Of a stretch of 32,352 nt of DNA, positions 17,560 through 25,564 are shown one piece after another. The notes below the pieces were generated by a model. That model did no database searches, was not told where the DNA came from, and was given only the letters and a program-made list of their open reading frames with translations. Numbering within the stretch: position 1 is the first letter of the stretch; every line of letters starts with the position of its first letter. This DNA is from Candidatus Devosia symbiotica (lineage in GTDB: Bacteria > Pseudomonadota > Alphaproteobacteria > Rhizobiales > Devosiaceae), in contig JALBVE010000018.1 in NCBI GenBank assembly GCA_025050575.1, positions 1 through 32,352 of the forward strand. Direction: 5' to 3'. A program made the position numbers and the translations under genes.

Positions 17560-18412
17560 TGATGCGTGTGCCCCCAGGGCCGACGGAAGACGTGCAACTA
17601 GCTCAGCGCTTCAAGATACTCGACATGGGCGGCAATAGTCATTCGTGCGGCCAGCCGCATAGGCAGGCTCTGGCTGGGATAGATGGTGCCGATAATGGCA
17701 CCCGCACCGCGCCCGCCATTGCGCATTTGCCGATGCGCCTTGAGTGTCTCGGCAAAGGCCGGTCCATCTTCTATCGGACCCCCATGAGCTGGGATATAAC
17801 GCTGTCGAGGTAAGGCGATTACCTAGTCCGGCGAGGTCAGATAATCGGCCATTGACCCATCGGGCACCGATACCAGCGTTGAATTCCAGCCCATCACGTG
17901 ATCGTCGCTGAGCAGTATGTCGCTCAGACCGAAGGCCAGATGATTGGCGCAATGGCCCGGCGTGGTGTCCACGCTGATCGTCACATCGCCGACCGCGATG
18001 ATTTCGCCATCAACCAGCGTCTAGTCGGGCACTAGGTCTTAGTCGCAGGAATTCACCAGTACGTTGCGTTCGAATCGGCGCAGCGGGCGCGATAGCCTAT
18101 GCCGCCCGCCAAACCAGATCGGCACGTTAAATTCACGCCCTAGCCGCGCCGCCGCGGCGCTATGGTCGTGATGAGTATGGGTCAGCGCGATGGCCTCGAG
18201 CGGCCGCCTGGAGATGGCCTGGTGAAGGGCTACCAGATGGGCAGGATCGTTAGGTCACGGATCAAACAGAGCAAGTCGTTCATGGCCCAGCAGAAAGCTG
18301 TTAATGCCGATAAAGGCATAGGCGCTCGCATTGGGCGCAATCACTCGCACCAGCCCGGCGCCAACCGCGACGGTCGTGCCGATTTGTGGGTCGAATTGGC
18401 TATTTGAAGGCG
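17560..18412 (-). pseudogene. Metallo-beta-lactamase-fold hydrolase, decayed
   Basis: One minus-strand frame holds nearly the whole protein, with premature stops. It has FDPQIGTTVAVGAGLVRVIAPNA and INSFLLGHERLALFDP with TGA (18257-18255). The zinc motif HTHHDH follows, then VNSCD with TAA (18041-18039), DLVPD with TAG (18023-18021, CTAG, Gln expected), TTPGHCANHLAFG, LLSDDHVMGW, TAG (17825-17823, CTAG, Trp or Gln expected) and YIPAHGGPIEDG. All metal-ligand motifs of a glyoxalase II/lactonase-like enzyme are still visible. No start codon is evident near 18412. The C-terminal winged-helix-like part fades after EYLEALS near 17600. Substrate unknown. Confidence 0.82.
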
Positions 18413-18523
18413 AGGGTGGCGGCCATTGCGCTCCCGGGAGCGACAGATTATGAAGTGATCATACGAACTGTTGCGCGTCCCGGAGAGGGATGCCGATTCC
18501 TGTTTAAGCATGGAAGGTATGAA

Positions 18524-19068
18524 ATGGCCGTCACTTTGACCACGCCCAACACACTCCATTAGCCTCTATACAGTCCAAGGGTGATGCTGCTAAGCTGGCG
18601 TCCAATCTGGTAACAGTCGTGCTCGGCACACTGCTGATCACTGTTTGCGCCAAGATCAACGTGCCGGTCTGGCCTGTTCCGGTGGCTCTGCAGGGCTTCG
18701 CCATTGCCGCGCTGACCGCTGCCTTCGGCATGCGCATCGGTGTTGCCACGGTAGGCCTGTACCTGCTTGAAGGCGCCGCCGGCCTGCCCGTCTTCGCCAC
18801 AGGCGCCGTCTGGTTGGCTCCGTTGCCGGCTTCCTGTTCCTAGCCGCCATTGTCGGCTTTGCCGCTGATCGCGATGCCTCGGGCAAGCCGCTGACCCTGT
18901 TCGCCGCTCGTGCTGGGCTTTGCCTGGCTGGTGATCATGGCAGGCCAGGCCGGCTGGATCGATCAGCCCAATGTCGTCGGTTCTGCCTTCGCTAAGGCAG
19001 TGCAGCCCTTCATCGTCTCGGACATTCTCAAGATGGCGCTGGCGGCTCTGACCGTGACCGGCGCCTAG
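18524..19068 (+). pseudogene. bioY: Biotin transporter BioY, decayed
   Basis: BioY is the substrate-binding membrane subunit of biotin ECF transporters and can also work alone. ATG 18524 follows GGAAGG. MAVTLTTPNTLH is followed by TAG and a slip into QSKGDAAKLASNLVTVVLGT, TVCAKINVPVWPVPVALQGF and LYLLEGAAGLPVFATG. A deletion and slip near 18800 removes part of the central membrane region. GFLFLAAIVGFAADRD, LGFAWLVIMAGQAGWIDQP and VQPFIVSDILKMALAALTV follow. TAG at 19066-19068 (in CTAG) stands where BioY has the C-terminal Trp before KLASKR. The transcription terminator just downstream remains. Confidence 0.85.
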
Positions 19069-19109
19069 AAACTGGCCTCCAAGCGCTGGGCGCTTCCCAC
19101 CTTTTCACG

Positions 19110-19146
19110 AAAGCCGGTCCTGGTGGCTGGCTTTTTGTTTTTTGCG
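19110..19146 (+). terminator. Rho-independent terminator after bioY
   Basis: A ten-pair stem, AAAGCCGGTC (19110-19119) with GGCTGGCTTT (19125-19134), has two G-T wobbles and loop CTGGT. It is followed by a T-rich run (TTGTTTTTTG). It lies about 40 bases past the end of bioY and would end its transcript. The element outlived the gene it served. Confidence 0.8.
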
Positions 19147-19153
19147 AGACAGC

Positions 19154-19829
19154 ATGGCGATCAATCTCTGGGTTATGGCTCGATACGGCCAGTGTGCCTG
19201 GCGGGGAGGGCGATCTGCGCCTGATGCAGCGCGGCACCGAATTTTCTGTCATGGCCGGCTCGACATCGCTGATGAACAGCCGGATGAGCGGGTCCCAGGA
19301 GGTCCTGGCCAGCCTGAGCTGGGCGGCTATCAGCAGTTATCCCCGGCCCCATATGCTGATCGGTAGACTAGGCATGGGCTTCACCCTGCGGACAGCACTC
19401 GCCATTCTGCCGCCAGATGCCCGGATTACCGTCGCTGAACTGGTCCCCGCCGTTGTCGACTAGGCCCGCGGGCTCATGGTCGCGGTGTTCGGCACCAGCC
19501 TCAGGACCCGCGCGTCACCATCCGTCAGGACGATGTCGGCGAGCTGCTGGCCGGTAACAATCTCTATGACGTCATCCTGCTCGACGTCGATAACGGCCCC
19601 GAGGGCCTGAACCGCGACGCCAATGACCGGCTCTATACCGTCAAGGGCCTGCGCCGTGCACTGACTGCGCTGCGCGCCGGCGGCGTATTGGCCGTCTAGT
19701 CGTCCCACACCAACGCCCCGTTCACCAAACGGCTTCTCACCGCCGGCTTTGTTGTCAAAAAAGGTCTGCGCCCGCAGCAACAAGGACGGCGAGCGCCACC
19801 ATAGCTGGCTAGTAAAAAAGTCGGGATAG
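19154..19829 (+). pseudogene. Spermidine-synthase-like methyltransferase-fold protein, decayed
   Basis: Start MAINLWV, then slips into LWLDTASVPGGEGDLRLMQR, then EFSVMAGSTSLMNSRMSGSQ. The nucleotide-binding part has MLIGRLGMGFTLRTALAILP and ARITVAELVPAVVD, then TAG 19461-19463. Another frame continues VTIRQDDVGELLAGNNLYDV, ILLDVDNGPEGLN and LRRALTALRAGGVLAV, then TAG 19697-19699, SSHTNAPFTKRLL, ending near 19829. Both TAGs are in CTAG at positions expected to be Trp (VVDWARG, LAVWSS). This matches the spermine/spermidine synthase-like family found in many alphaproteobacteria. The true substrate of such short homologues is uncertain. Confidence 0.78.
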
Positions 19830-19924
19830 GAAATTGCGTGAAGGCGCAACGCTGGCTCTCGTGCCGCTAGCGTTTGGATCAGTGGGTTCTGCTGGATCAG
19901 TGGGTTCTGCCCTGGGTCGTTCAT
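19830..19924 (-). pseudogene. Truncated start of an unknown gene with an internal tandem repeat
   Basis: An ATG at 19924 lies 17 bases downstream of the SDR stop, behind a GAGGCGG-like ribosome site. It opens MNDPGQNPLIQQNPLIQTLA, then AREPALRLHAISYPD. It soon collides with the end of the convergent spermidine-synthase-like gene. An 18-base tandem repeat (19876-19893 and 19894-19911, one mismatch) duplicates the codons for QNPLIQ. It may be the 5' end of a third gene of the GMC-SDR unit whose remainder was deleted. The protein is unrecognised. Confidence 0.35.
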
Positions 19925-19941
19925 ACCAATGCCGCCTCATA

Positions 19942-20629
19942 CTAGCGGATGGTGTAGCTGCCCTCGACAACGAGCACTTCGCCTGTGACGTAGCTGGACG
20001 CGTCAGAGCAGAGGTATAGCGCTGCCGCGCTGATATCTTCGGGCGTTCCGACTTTCGGCATCGGCGTTATCCCACGCCAGATCGGCGACCATTCTGGATT
20101 GGCGAGACCGCCAGCCGTCATGTCCGTGTCGATATAGCCAGGTGCGATGGCGTTTGCCCTGATGCCCTCCGCCGCATAGTCGCTGGCAAGGCTTTTGGTG
20201 AGCATGTGCGCGGCCGTTTTGGAGGCGTTGTAGGCCGCCTGTGGTTACGAGATATTGGCGATATAGCCTAAGATTGATCCGATATTGAGGATCGCGCCAC
20301 TCTTCTGTTTTTGCATCGGCTCCAGTGCAGCCTGACAGGCGCGGAATACCGTGTCGACCACGCCAGCATTGTTGACGAGGATATCAAGCCTGCCAGTGAT
20401 CGCCGTAGCGTCGGCAATCAGTCGTGCTGGCGTGGCGGTATCTTACCTATCGGCTTGCAGACTTATGCCCGGCCGCCTTAAAGTCAGCAATTACTTCGAG
20501 TCTGGGCACGCAGGACGAGAGGATGACATGTGTGCCGGCCTTGGCGAGGGCCTTGGCGATGCCAAGGCCGATGCCACGCGTGGCGCCAGTGACGAGCACA
20601 GCCTTTCCGTCGAGACGTAAAGAGATCAT
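19942..20629 (-). pseudogene. Short-chain dehydrogenase/reductase (SDR), decayed
   Basis: ATG 20629 gives MISLRLDGKAVLVTGATRGIGLGIAKALAKAG (Rossmann TGxxxGxG). After a deletion near 20450 the sequence continues in another frame with DTATPARLIADATAITGRLD, ILVNNAGV, and the catalytic region IGSILGYIANIS, TAA (20247-20245), PQAAYNASKTAAHMLTKSLA (YxxxK). It ends with APGYIDTDMTAGG and SSYVTGEVLVVEG, stopping at TAG 19942. The classical SDR motifs NNAG, S...YxxxK and PG are all visible. GMC oxidoreductase remains lie just upstream on the same strand, so the pair may have acted on a sugar or polyol. Substrate unknown. Confidence 0.85.
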
Positions 20630-20632
20630 GGA

Positions 20633-21160
20633 TCATGGACGAGCTCCCATTGTGGATGTTTTGGTCTGGTCTGGACCGAGGATGAAGTCGGCATAGTGGT
20701 CGCTCAGCATTATCGCTAGGGCCGTTGTGTTGGCGCCATTGATGTTGGGCTGCAGAACTGTTGGAGACGCGGAGATTGTCCGCATCGCGCACCCTGAGCC
20801 AAACATCGCGGACTGCCATCGGCTCCCGTCCAGGCCTTTCTCCCCGAATAGTAGTTGGGTGCGATAAAGCGCCAGCAGTGATTCGCTACCACCTTATCGT
20901 TGAGGTCCTGTCCCGCTGGCGCGATGACCTTTTCCACCCGTTTGCCCAGTGGTCCAGACAGCAGCATATCGCGGAAAAAGCGTTGTCCTTTAATCATGAT
21001 CTTCATGTCTTCTGGGTGCTTCAGGTTTGGCGAGACGATCGGCATCAACGCGACAGAATCGGCGAGCGTAATTCTACATAACCACGCGAGCTGAGCTTTA
21101 CAGGAACCGTGGTTGATGGTGACCCATGGGTGTCATCGAACACCTTCAGGAGGTCACGGT
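20633..21160 (-). pseudogene. GMC oxidoreductase, C-terminal remnant
   Basis: Only the C-terminal third of a glucose-methanol-choline-type flavoenzyme remains. The fragments are TVPVKLSSRGYVELRSP, then PIVSPNLKHPEDMKIMIKGQ and RFFRDMLLSGPLGKRVEKVI, a scrambled active-site region (VVANHC, where WHPxGTCxMG is expected), LRVRDADNLRVSNSS, and the FAD-binding tail NINGANTTALAIMLSDHYAD with FILGP. It needs at least three frameshifts. The TGA end (20635-20633) is 3 bases before the SDR start. The N-terminal FAD domain is gone; an IS256-type transposase remnant starts about 115 bases beyond the break. Confidence 0.75.
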
Positions 21161-21274
21161 CGATTGCCCAATTCTAAAAGTTTGAATTGAAGTTGAATAT
21201 GTGGGTTATGTCTGCCCGAGACCCGATCATGTCCCTGGTCGTGGTGTAGCTGAGATAAACCTGCGCACGCTGGT

Positions 21275-21530
21275 ATGAAGAAGACCCTTGACGCCGATAT
21301 TCTGCGTGAGATGATCGGCTTTGCCGCGGAACGGCTGATGGAGCTGCAGGTCGGTGCTGCTACTGGCGGCCGGCTATAGCCAGAAGAGCGCCGAGCGCTT
21401 AGCGCAGCGCACTAGCAAGGCTGTTGCCGACTCGAACACAACGATGAATGGGCCGTCCTAGCGCGTCAGATACCATGACGCTGGAATCCGTCGCTCCATT
21501 GAGCTGATGATCCCCTCATCAGCTTGTCGG
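21275..21530 (+). mobile_element. IS256-family transposase, N-terminal remnant
   Basis: ATG 21275 starts [20 protein letters not shown], then [13 protein letters not shown] frame change follows into [13 protein letters not shown], and further on (about 21468-21510) HDAGIRRSIELMIP, which fits the family block RDWDTRxGxIELxIPKLR. These are the opening blocks of IS256-type transposases. The DDE catalytic domain, the rest of the gene and any terminal inverted repeats are absent or unrecognisable. The element is dead. It adjoins the truncated GMC gene and probably contributed to that deletion. Confidence 0.75.
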
Positions 21531-21890
21531 CAGTCCCTGCACGCTGACTAGCCCAGCCAAGCGGGAAATGCGTGATGGCCAAGCCTTAGTTATACCACGC
21601 CAAAGGGGCGGGATCCATCGAATCAATTATAATTTCGCCTGCCCGTGTTCATGCTTAGCCCGGTGGTGCTATACCGTCGGAACACCACGGCATTGTCAAA
21701 TCAATTCTGGTTCAACCTTGATTGGGCCAAGGCTCGCCGTTGCAAGCAGAACACAAATGCAGCTCACAAATCTGCGAGTAATTGTTCCTGTTAAGATTTT
21801 CTAGCTAATGATTTTGCGTGGTATGCTCGCTGAGTTCGTTACCAGACACGGGTGATGCAACCGGCAATATGCCGCCGTGCTGGAGCCCAA
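21531..21890. other. Intergenic stretch, no gene recognised
   Basis: About 360 bases between the transposase remnant and the L,D-transpeptidase start. It is locally more AT-rich than its surroundings. A weak inverted repeat (GTGGTG 21663-21668, CACCAC 21683-21688) is present. The right part should hold the promoter of the transpeptidase gene, but I cannot point to convincing -35/-10 boxes. Confidence 0.5.
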
Positions 21891-23585
21891 ATGAACAAGT
21901 TGCTGATCTGCCTGATTGCCGCTCTCACAAGTACGGCCAGCGTTCTACCCGTTTTGGCGCAGGACGTGGCCAGTGTTGAGGTCGACCCTGTGTTCATCGC
22001 GCCGCCACAGACACCTCTGGCTCAAACCATCAAAAAGGGCCTGACAGCCACCTATTACGACGCCACCAAGGACAGCACGGCCTATGCCGAGGCACAAAAA
22101 CTATATTTCTTTTATGGGGCACGCCATTTCGAGCCGATCTGGCTCAATGAAGCGGCTGCCGGCCAGGTGGCTTTCTCGGCCCTGGCCGAAAAGATCCTCA
22201 AGCTGTTCGCGGCAGCGGCCAATGAAGGTCTGCGTCCGCAGGATTACCTGACGTCCGATCTTGACGTGACCGATGTGGGCAGTGACCCGGTCCGGATAGC
22301 TGCGCTTGAAATAGCGTTTTCGCGCGCCACCATGCGTTATGCCACCCATATTTATACCGGTCGCATTGTGCCCAGCTCGGTCAGCCAGTCTATTGATATC
22401 GCACCCAAAAAGCTCGATGAGGCCGGCTTGCTGGCGCAGCTGGCGTCCAGCCCCGATCCCGTCAAGGTCCTCGCCACCCTCGAACCAATCTACCCTGAAT
22501 TCCTTGCGCTCAAGGCAGCCCTAACCAACTTTGACCAGACCCAGACGGACCGCCCGATGCAGATCCGGGCCGGCGCTATCCTTCACCCCGGCATGAGCGA
22601 CACGCGCGTTCCTGTCCTGCGCCAACGCTTCGAACTCGCCGATGCGGCAAACACGCTCTATGACGACAACGTCGTCGAAGCCATTAAAGCCTTCCAGCGA
22701 ACCCGCAATCTAGCCGTGGACGGCGTTATGGGCCCCGCCACGCTGGCTGAGCTCAATGGCGGTGCGCCGCTGACCAAGGCCGACATTCTCGCCAATATGG
22801 AACGCTGGCGCTGGATGTCGCGCGATCTGGGTGCGTTCAACGTATTGGTCAACATTCCCGAATTTCGGCTGTCCATTAATCGCGACAGCAAAGAAGAATA
22901 CACAACCCGGGTTGTGGTCGGCGCCATCGGGCACCAGACGCCAATCTTCTCGGACAATATTCGCCACATCGTGGTCAATCCCTATTGGAACGTGCCCAAC
23001 TCGATCATCAAGAACGAGATAGCGCCGGCCGTGTTGCGCAATCCAGACTATATCAACAGCCACAATTATGACCTTCTCTACAATGGTAGCCCGGTCAGCA
23101 CGGGGTCGGTGGACTGGAACCAGATCAGCGCCAGCAATTTCCCGTTCCGCGTGCGTCAGCGCCCCGGAACCAGCAATGCCCTAGGGCAGATCAAGTTTCT
23201 GTTCCCCAACAAGCACGACGTTTATCTGCACGACACGCCATCTAAATCGCTGTTTGCACGCGATTCCCGCGCCCTTAGTCACGGTTGCGTCCGTGTACAG
23301 AACCCGATGGAATTCGCTGGCGCCTTGATGATCAACGAAACCAAGATCAGCCGAAGCTCGCTTGAGGGCATGCTTGGTACCGCCGAACGCCAGGTGAACC
23401 TCGAGCACCAGATCCCCGTGCATATCGCTTATTTTACCGTCCGCGTGGCCCCTGATGGAACCCTGCGCTCCTTCGGCGATATCTACGGCCACAACGCCAA
23501 GCTGATCGCGGCCATGGGCCTTGATAGTCCCGCGTCTGTGCTCGAGATGGTCGCTGCAGCAGACGACGGCACTATCTCCCCCTAA
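21891..23585 (+). CDS. L,D-transpeptidase (YcbB/LdtD type) with peptidoglycan-binding domain
   Basis: 564 residues from ATG 21891; an ATG at 21852 would add 13 residues before the signal peptide. Signal peptide about 1-23 (MNKLLICLIAALTSTASVLP, then VLAQ). A YcbB-type scaffold region follows. The peptidoglycan-binding domain lies about 222-280 (HPGMSDTRVPVLRQRF to GVMGPATLAELNG) and the YkuD catalytic domain about 310-490, with HDTPSKSLF and SHGCVRVQ (catalytic Cys456, His454). It makes 3-3 crosslinks in periplasmic peptidoglycan. A DUF882 cell-wall-type gene follows 173 bases later on the same strand. The stop is TAA. Fully intact, a sharp contrast with the decayed block before it. Confidence 0.93.
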   Translation: MNKLLICLIAALTSTASVLPVLAQDVASVEVDPVFIAPPQTPLAQTIKKGLTATYYDATKDSTAYAEAQKLYFFYGARHFEPIWLNEAAAGQVAFSALAEKILKLFAAAANEGLRPQDYLTSDLDVTDVGSDPVRIAALEIAFSRATMRYATHIYTGRIVPSSVSQSIDIAPKKLDEAGLLAQLASSPDPVKVLATLEPIYPEFLALKAALTNFDQTQTDRPMQIRAGAILHPGMSDTRVPVLRQRFELADAANTLYDDNVVEAIKAFQRTRNLAVDGVMGPATLAELNGGAPLTKADILANMERWRWMSRDLGAFNVLVNIPEFRLSINRDSKEEYTTRVVVGAIGHQTPIFSDNIRHIVVNPYWNVPNSIIKNEIAPAVLRNPDYINSHNYDLLYNGSPVSTGSVDWNQISASNFPFRVRQRPGTSNALGQIKFLFPNKHDVYLHDTPSKSLFARDSRALSHGCVRVQNPMEFAGALMINETKISRSSLEGMLGTAERQVNLEHQIPVHIAYFTVRVAPDGTLRSFGDIYGHNAKLIAAMGLDSPASVLEMVAAADDGTISP

Positions 23586-23758
23586 ACAGGGCTTAATCTT
23601 GCGTTTACAAATTGGCCTTGGTTGTGCCCAGTTTTGATCGTAATGACATGCGCGTGAGCAGACTAAGGGCTCGCCAGCAGCTTGTTAGCGTTAATCAATT
23701 GCATCAGAATTTGTGCTAATGTCTGACGATACACTGGCATAACCGGGCAGAGTTTTGC

Positions 23759-25423
23759 GTGACGGGGATAACCAACTTGCAACGGAATCGTTTCTGGCGT
23801 TTTTTGCTCGTCACCTTGATCAGTCTCGCCCTTATTTTGCCGCAGGCCGTCAAGCCGGCGGCAGCCGCATCAGAACGCGCCATCTACCTTTATTATACCC
23901 ACACCAAAGAGACCGCGCGCATCGTCTTCAAGCGCAATGGGCAGTATGTCCAGTCCGGTCTGAACGAGCTTAATTACCTCCTCCGCGACTGGCGCCGCGA
24001 CGAGCCTACCAAGATGGACCCCCGCCTGTTCGATCTGGTCTGGGAAGTTTATCAGGCAGTCGGCGCTACCCAGCCCATCAATGTTGTCTCGGCCTACCGT
24101 TCGCCGAAAACCAATGCCATGTTGCGCACCAAATCATCTGGCGTGGCCGAGAACAGCCAGCATATCAAGGGCCATGCCATGGACTTCTTCATTCCGGGCA
24201 TTCCGCTGGCGCGCCTACGCGCCACTGCCATGAAGAAGCAGGTCGGTGGCGTCGGTTTTTATCCCACCTCGGGCAACCCCTTCGTGCATCTGGATACCGG
24301 CTCGGTCCGCGCCTGGCCGCGCATGACCCGCGCTCAGCTGCAGGACCTATTTCCCGACGGGAAGACCGTGCATGTGCCCACCGATGGCAAGCCGCTTTCC
24401 CAGCAGGGTTACCAGACCGCCATGGCCGGGTGGAAAACCTGCCACGCCTATCCCTGCAATGGCAGCATCTCGGGCACCAAGGTCGTCGATGGCGGTAGCG
24501 GCCGCACCCTGGTGGGCATGCTGTTTGGCGGCAATGACAATCAGTCTGGCCAGACCAAGCGCGCAGCAGTGCAAATGGCGTCGCTCGCGCCTCAGCCGGC
24601 AGTGCCGGTGACAGCGCCAATCCCGGCCACACGGCCAGCCGATCTTGGCGGTGCCGCATTAGCCGCAGCGCCTGCATCCCCCTTCTCGACTGCCGGCAGC
24701 GCCCCGCTCGACGACGCCGAAATCACCACACAGCTGATCCCTCCCCTGCCGATGCGCAAGTCCGAAGCGCTGCAGATGGCGAGGGCGGCGACGCTGCCAT
24801 CGGGCGATGCCGTCACCGCGATCGCCGCTCTTGCAGCGCCTATCCCCCAGCTGCGTCTGATTGTGTCTCAGCCCGAGCAGCCGGTGATGATGACGGCTTA
24901 TCTGCCGCCACTGCCGCAGGAGCCCGAGGCTCAGCGCGCACTCGAAATGATCATTCAGCGTGAAAGCGCCTCGATCATCACCACCTCCATTCCCACGACA
25001 TCTCTGCCATCTCTGCCACAGTTGGGCGGTGTAACTAGCCTGCACACGGCGTCACTTGGCGGCGGCAATGTGGTCACCGGTGCCCTTGCCGACCTGTTCC
25101 GCGTCACCTTTGGCGCGGCTCGTCAGGACGAGCCGGTTTCCCGCGCATTGGCAAGCCAGATCGCCAAACGGCCAACGATCAGCACCATGCGCTACCCCGA
25201 ATTGATTGCACCCGATCTGGAGCACGTCGCCGAAGTGTTCGTCACCCCAATCGCCATTAGTTCGGGGCATTTTGCCGAAATCTGGGATCACGATGAGGCC
25301 GATTTCAGCCCGGCCACCGAAATGGGCCCTTATGTGACAGTCCTGCGGATCGGCGATTTCCCTGAAGGGCTCTCTTATACTAACTTCGTCGGCGTCCAGC
25401 CGGTCGCACTGACCATCAACTAA
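23759..25423 (+). CDS. DUF882 (peptidase M15-like) protein with long Ala/Pro-rich tail
   Basis: 554 residues from a GTG at 23759; no ATG lies before the conserved domain, so GTG is the best start. A signal-anchor at about 11-37 is followed by the DUF882 domain at about 40-210. Its M15-like zinc site is VSAYRSPKTN, then His135 and Asp142 in QHIKGHAMDFF, and His187 in FVHLDTGSVRAWPRM. This suggests a periplasmic peptidoglycan peptidase of the D-alanyl-D-alanine dipeptidase/endopeptidase fold. The remaining ~340 residues are low-complexity Ala/Pro/Leu-rich with no recognised domain. Many DUF882 proteins stop soon after the core, so the tail is notable. It sits between an L,D-transpeptidase and dxs. 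The stop is TAA. Confidence 0.88.
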   Translation: MTGITNLQRNRFWRFLLVTLISLALILPQAVKPAAAASERAIYLYYTHTKETARIVFKRNGQYVQSGLNELNYLLRDWRRDEPTKMDPRLFDLVWEVYQAVGATQPINVVSAYRSPKTNAMLRTKSSGVAENSQHIKGHAMDFFIPGIPLARLRATAMKKQVGGVGFYPTSGNPFVHLDTGSVRAWPRMTRAQLQDLFPDGKTVHVPTDGKPLSQQGYQTAMAGWKTCHAYPCNGSISGTKVVDGGSGRTLVGMLFGGNDNQSGQTKRAAVQMASLAPQPAVPVTAPIPATRPADLGGAALAAAPASPFSTAGSAPLDDAEITTQLIPPLPMRKSEALQMARAATLPSGDAVTAIAALAAPIPQLRLIVSQPEQPVMMTAYLPPLPQEPEAQRALEMIIQRESASIITTSIPTTSLPSLPQLGGVTSLHTASLGGGNVVTGALADLFRVTFGAARQDEPVSRALASQIAKRPTISTMRYPELIAPDLEHVAEVFVTPIAISSGHFAEIWDHDEADFSPATEMGPYVTVLRIGDFPEGLSYTNFVGVQPVALTIN

Positions 25424-25463
25424 GCGGCTCCAATTCAGGCATGTTTGCCGTTCGTCGCAATCT

Positions 25464-25481
25464 CTGCGCCGTTTGGCGCAG
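25464..25481. repeat. Perfect hairpin upstream of dxs
   Basis: Stem CTGCGCC (25464-25470) and GGCGCAG (25475-25481) with loop GTTT, 80 bases before the dxs start and 41 bases past the DUF882 stop. No T-run follows, so it is not a standard intrinsic terminator. It could stabilise the upstream mRNA end or act in the dxs leader. Confidence 0.5.
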
Positions 25482-25548
25482 CGAGTTCGCCAATGTTGCA
25501 ATGTGCCGCTGGCGCGCCTAAACAACTGTAATACTGCCCCTTTTGGCA

Positions 25549-25564
25549 AAGGACTGCCCGTTTG
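25549..25564 (+). promoter_or_regulatory. Ribosome binding site supporting the TTG start of dxs
   Basis: AAGGA at 25549-25553 lies 8 bases before TTG at 25562. The protein that follows matches the usual Dxs N-terminus ([20 protein letters not shown]), whereas the next in-frame ATG lies inside the conserved region. The TTG is therefore the probable start. Confidence 0.65.

Noticed and set aside
18061-18080. GTTCGAATC resembling a tRNA T-loop
   Set aside because: It lies inside the metallo-beta-lactamase-fold pseudogene (coding RRFERNV on the minus strand). No acceptor or anticodon stem can be folded around it.
24189-24677. Minus-strand 162-residue ORF opposite the DUF882 gene
   Set aside because: It is the Arg/Cys/Pro-rich shadow typical of the opposite strand of a GC-rich gene. 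The plus strand encodes a recognisable zinc peptidase domain.
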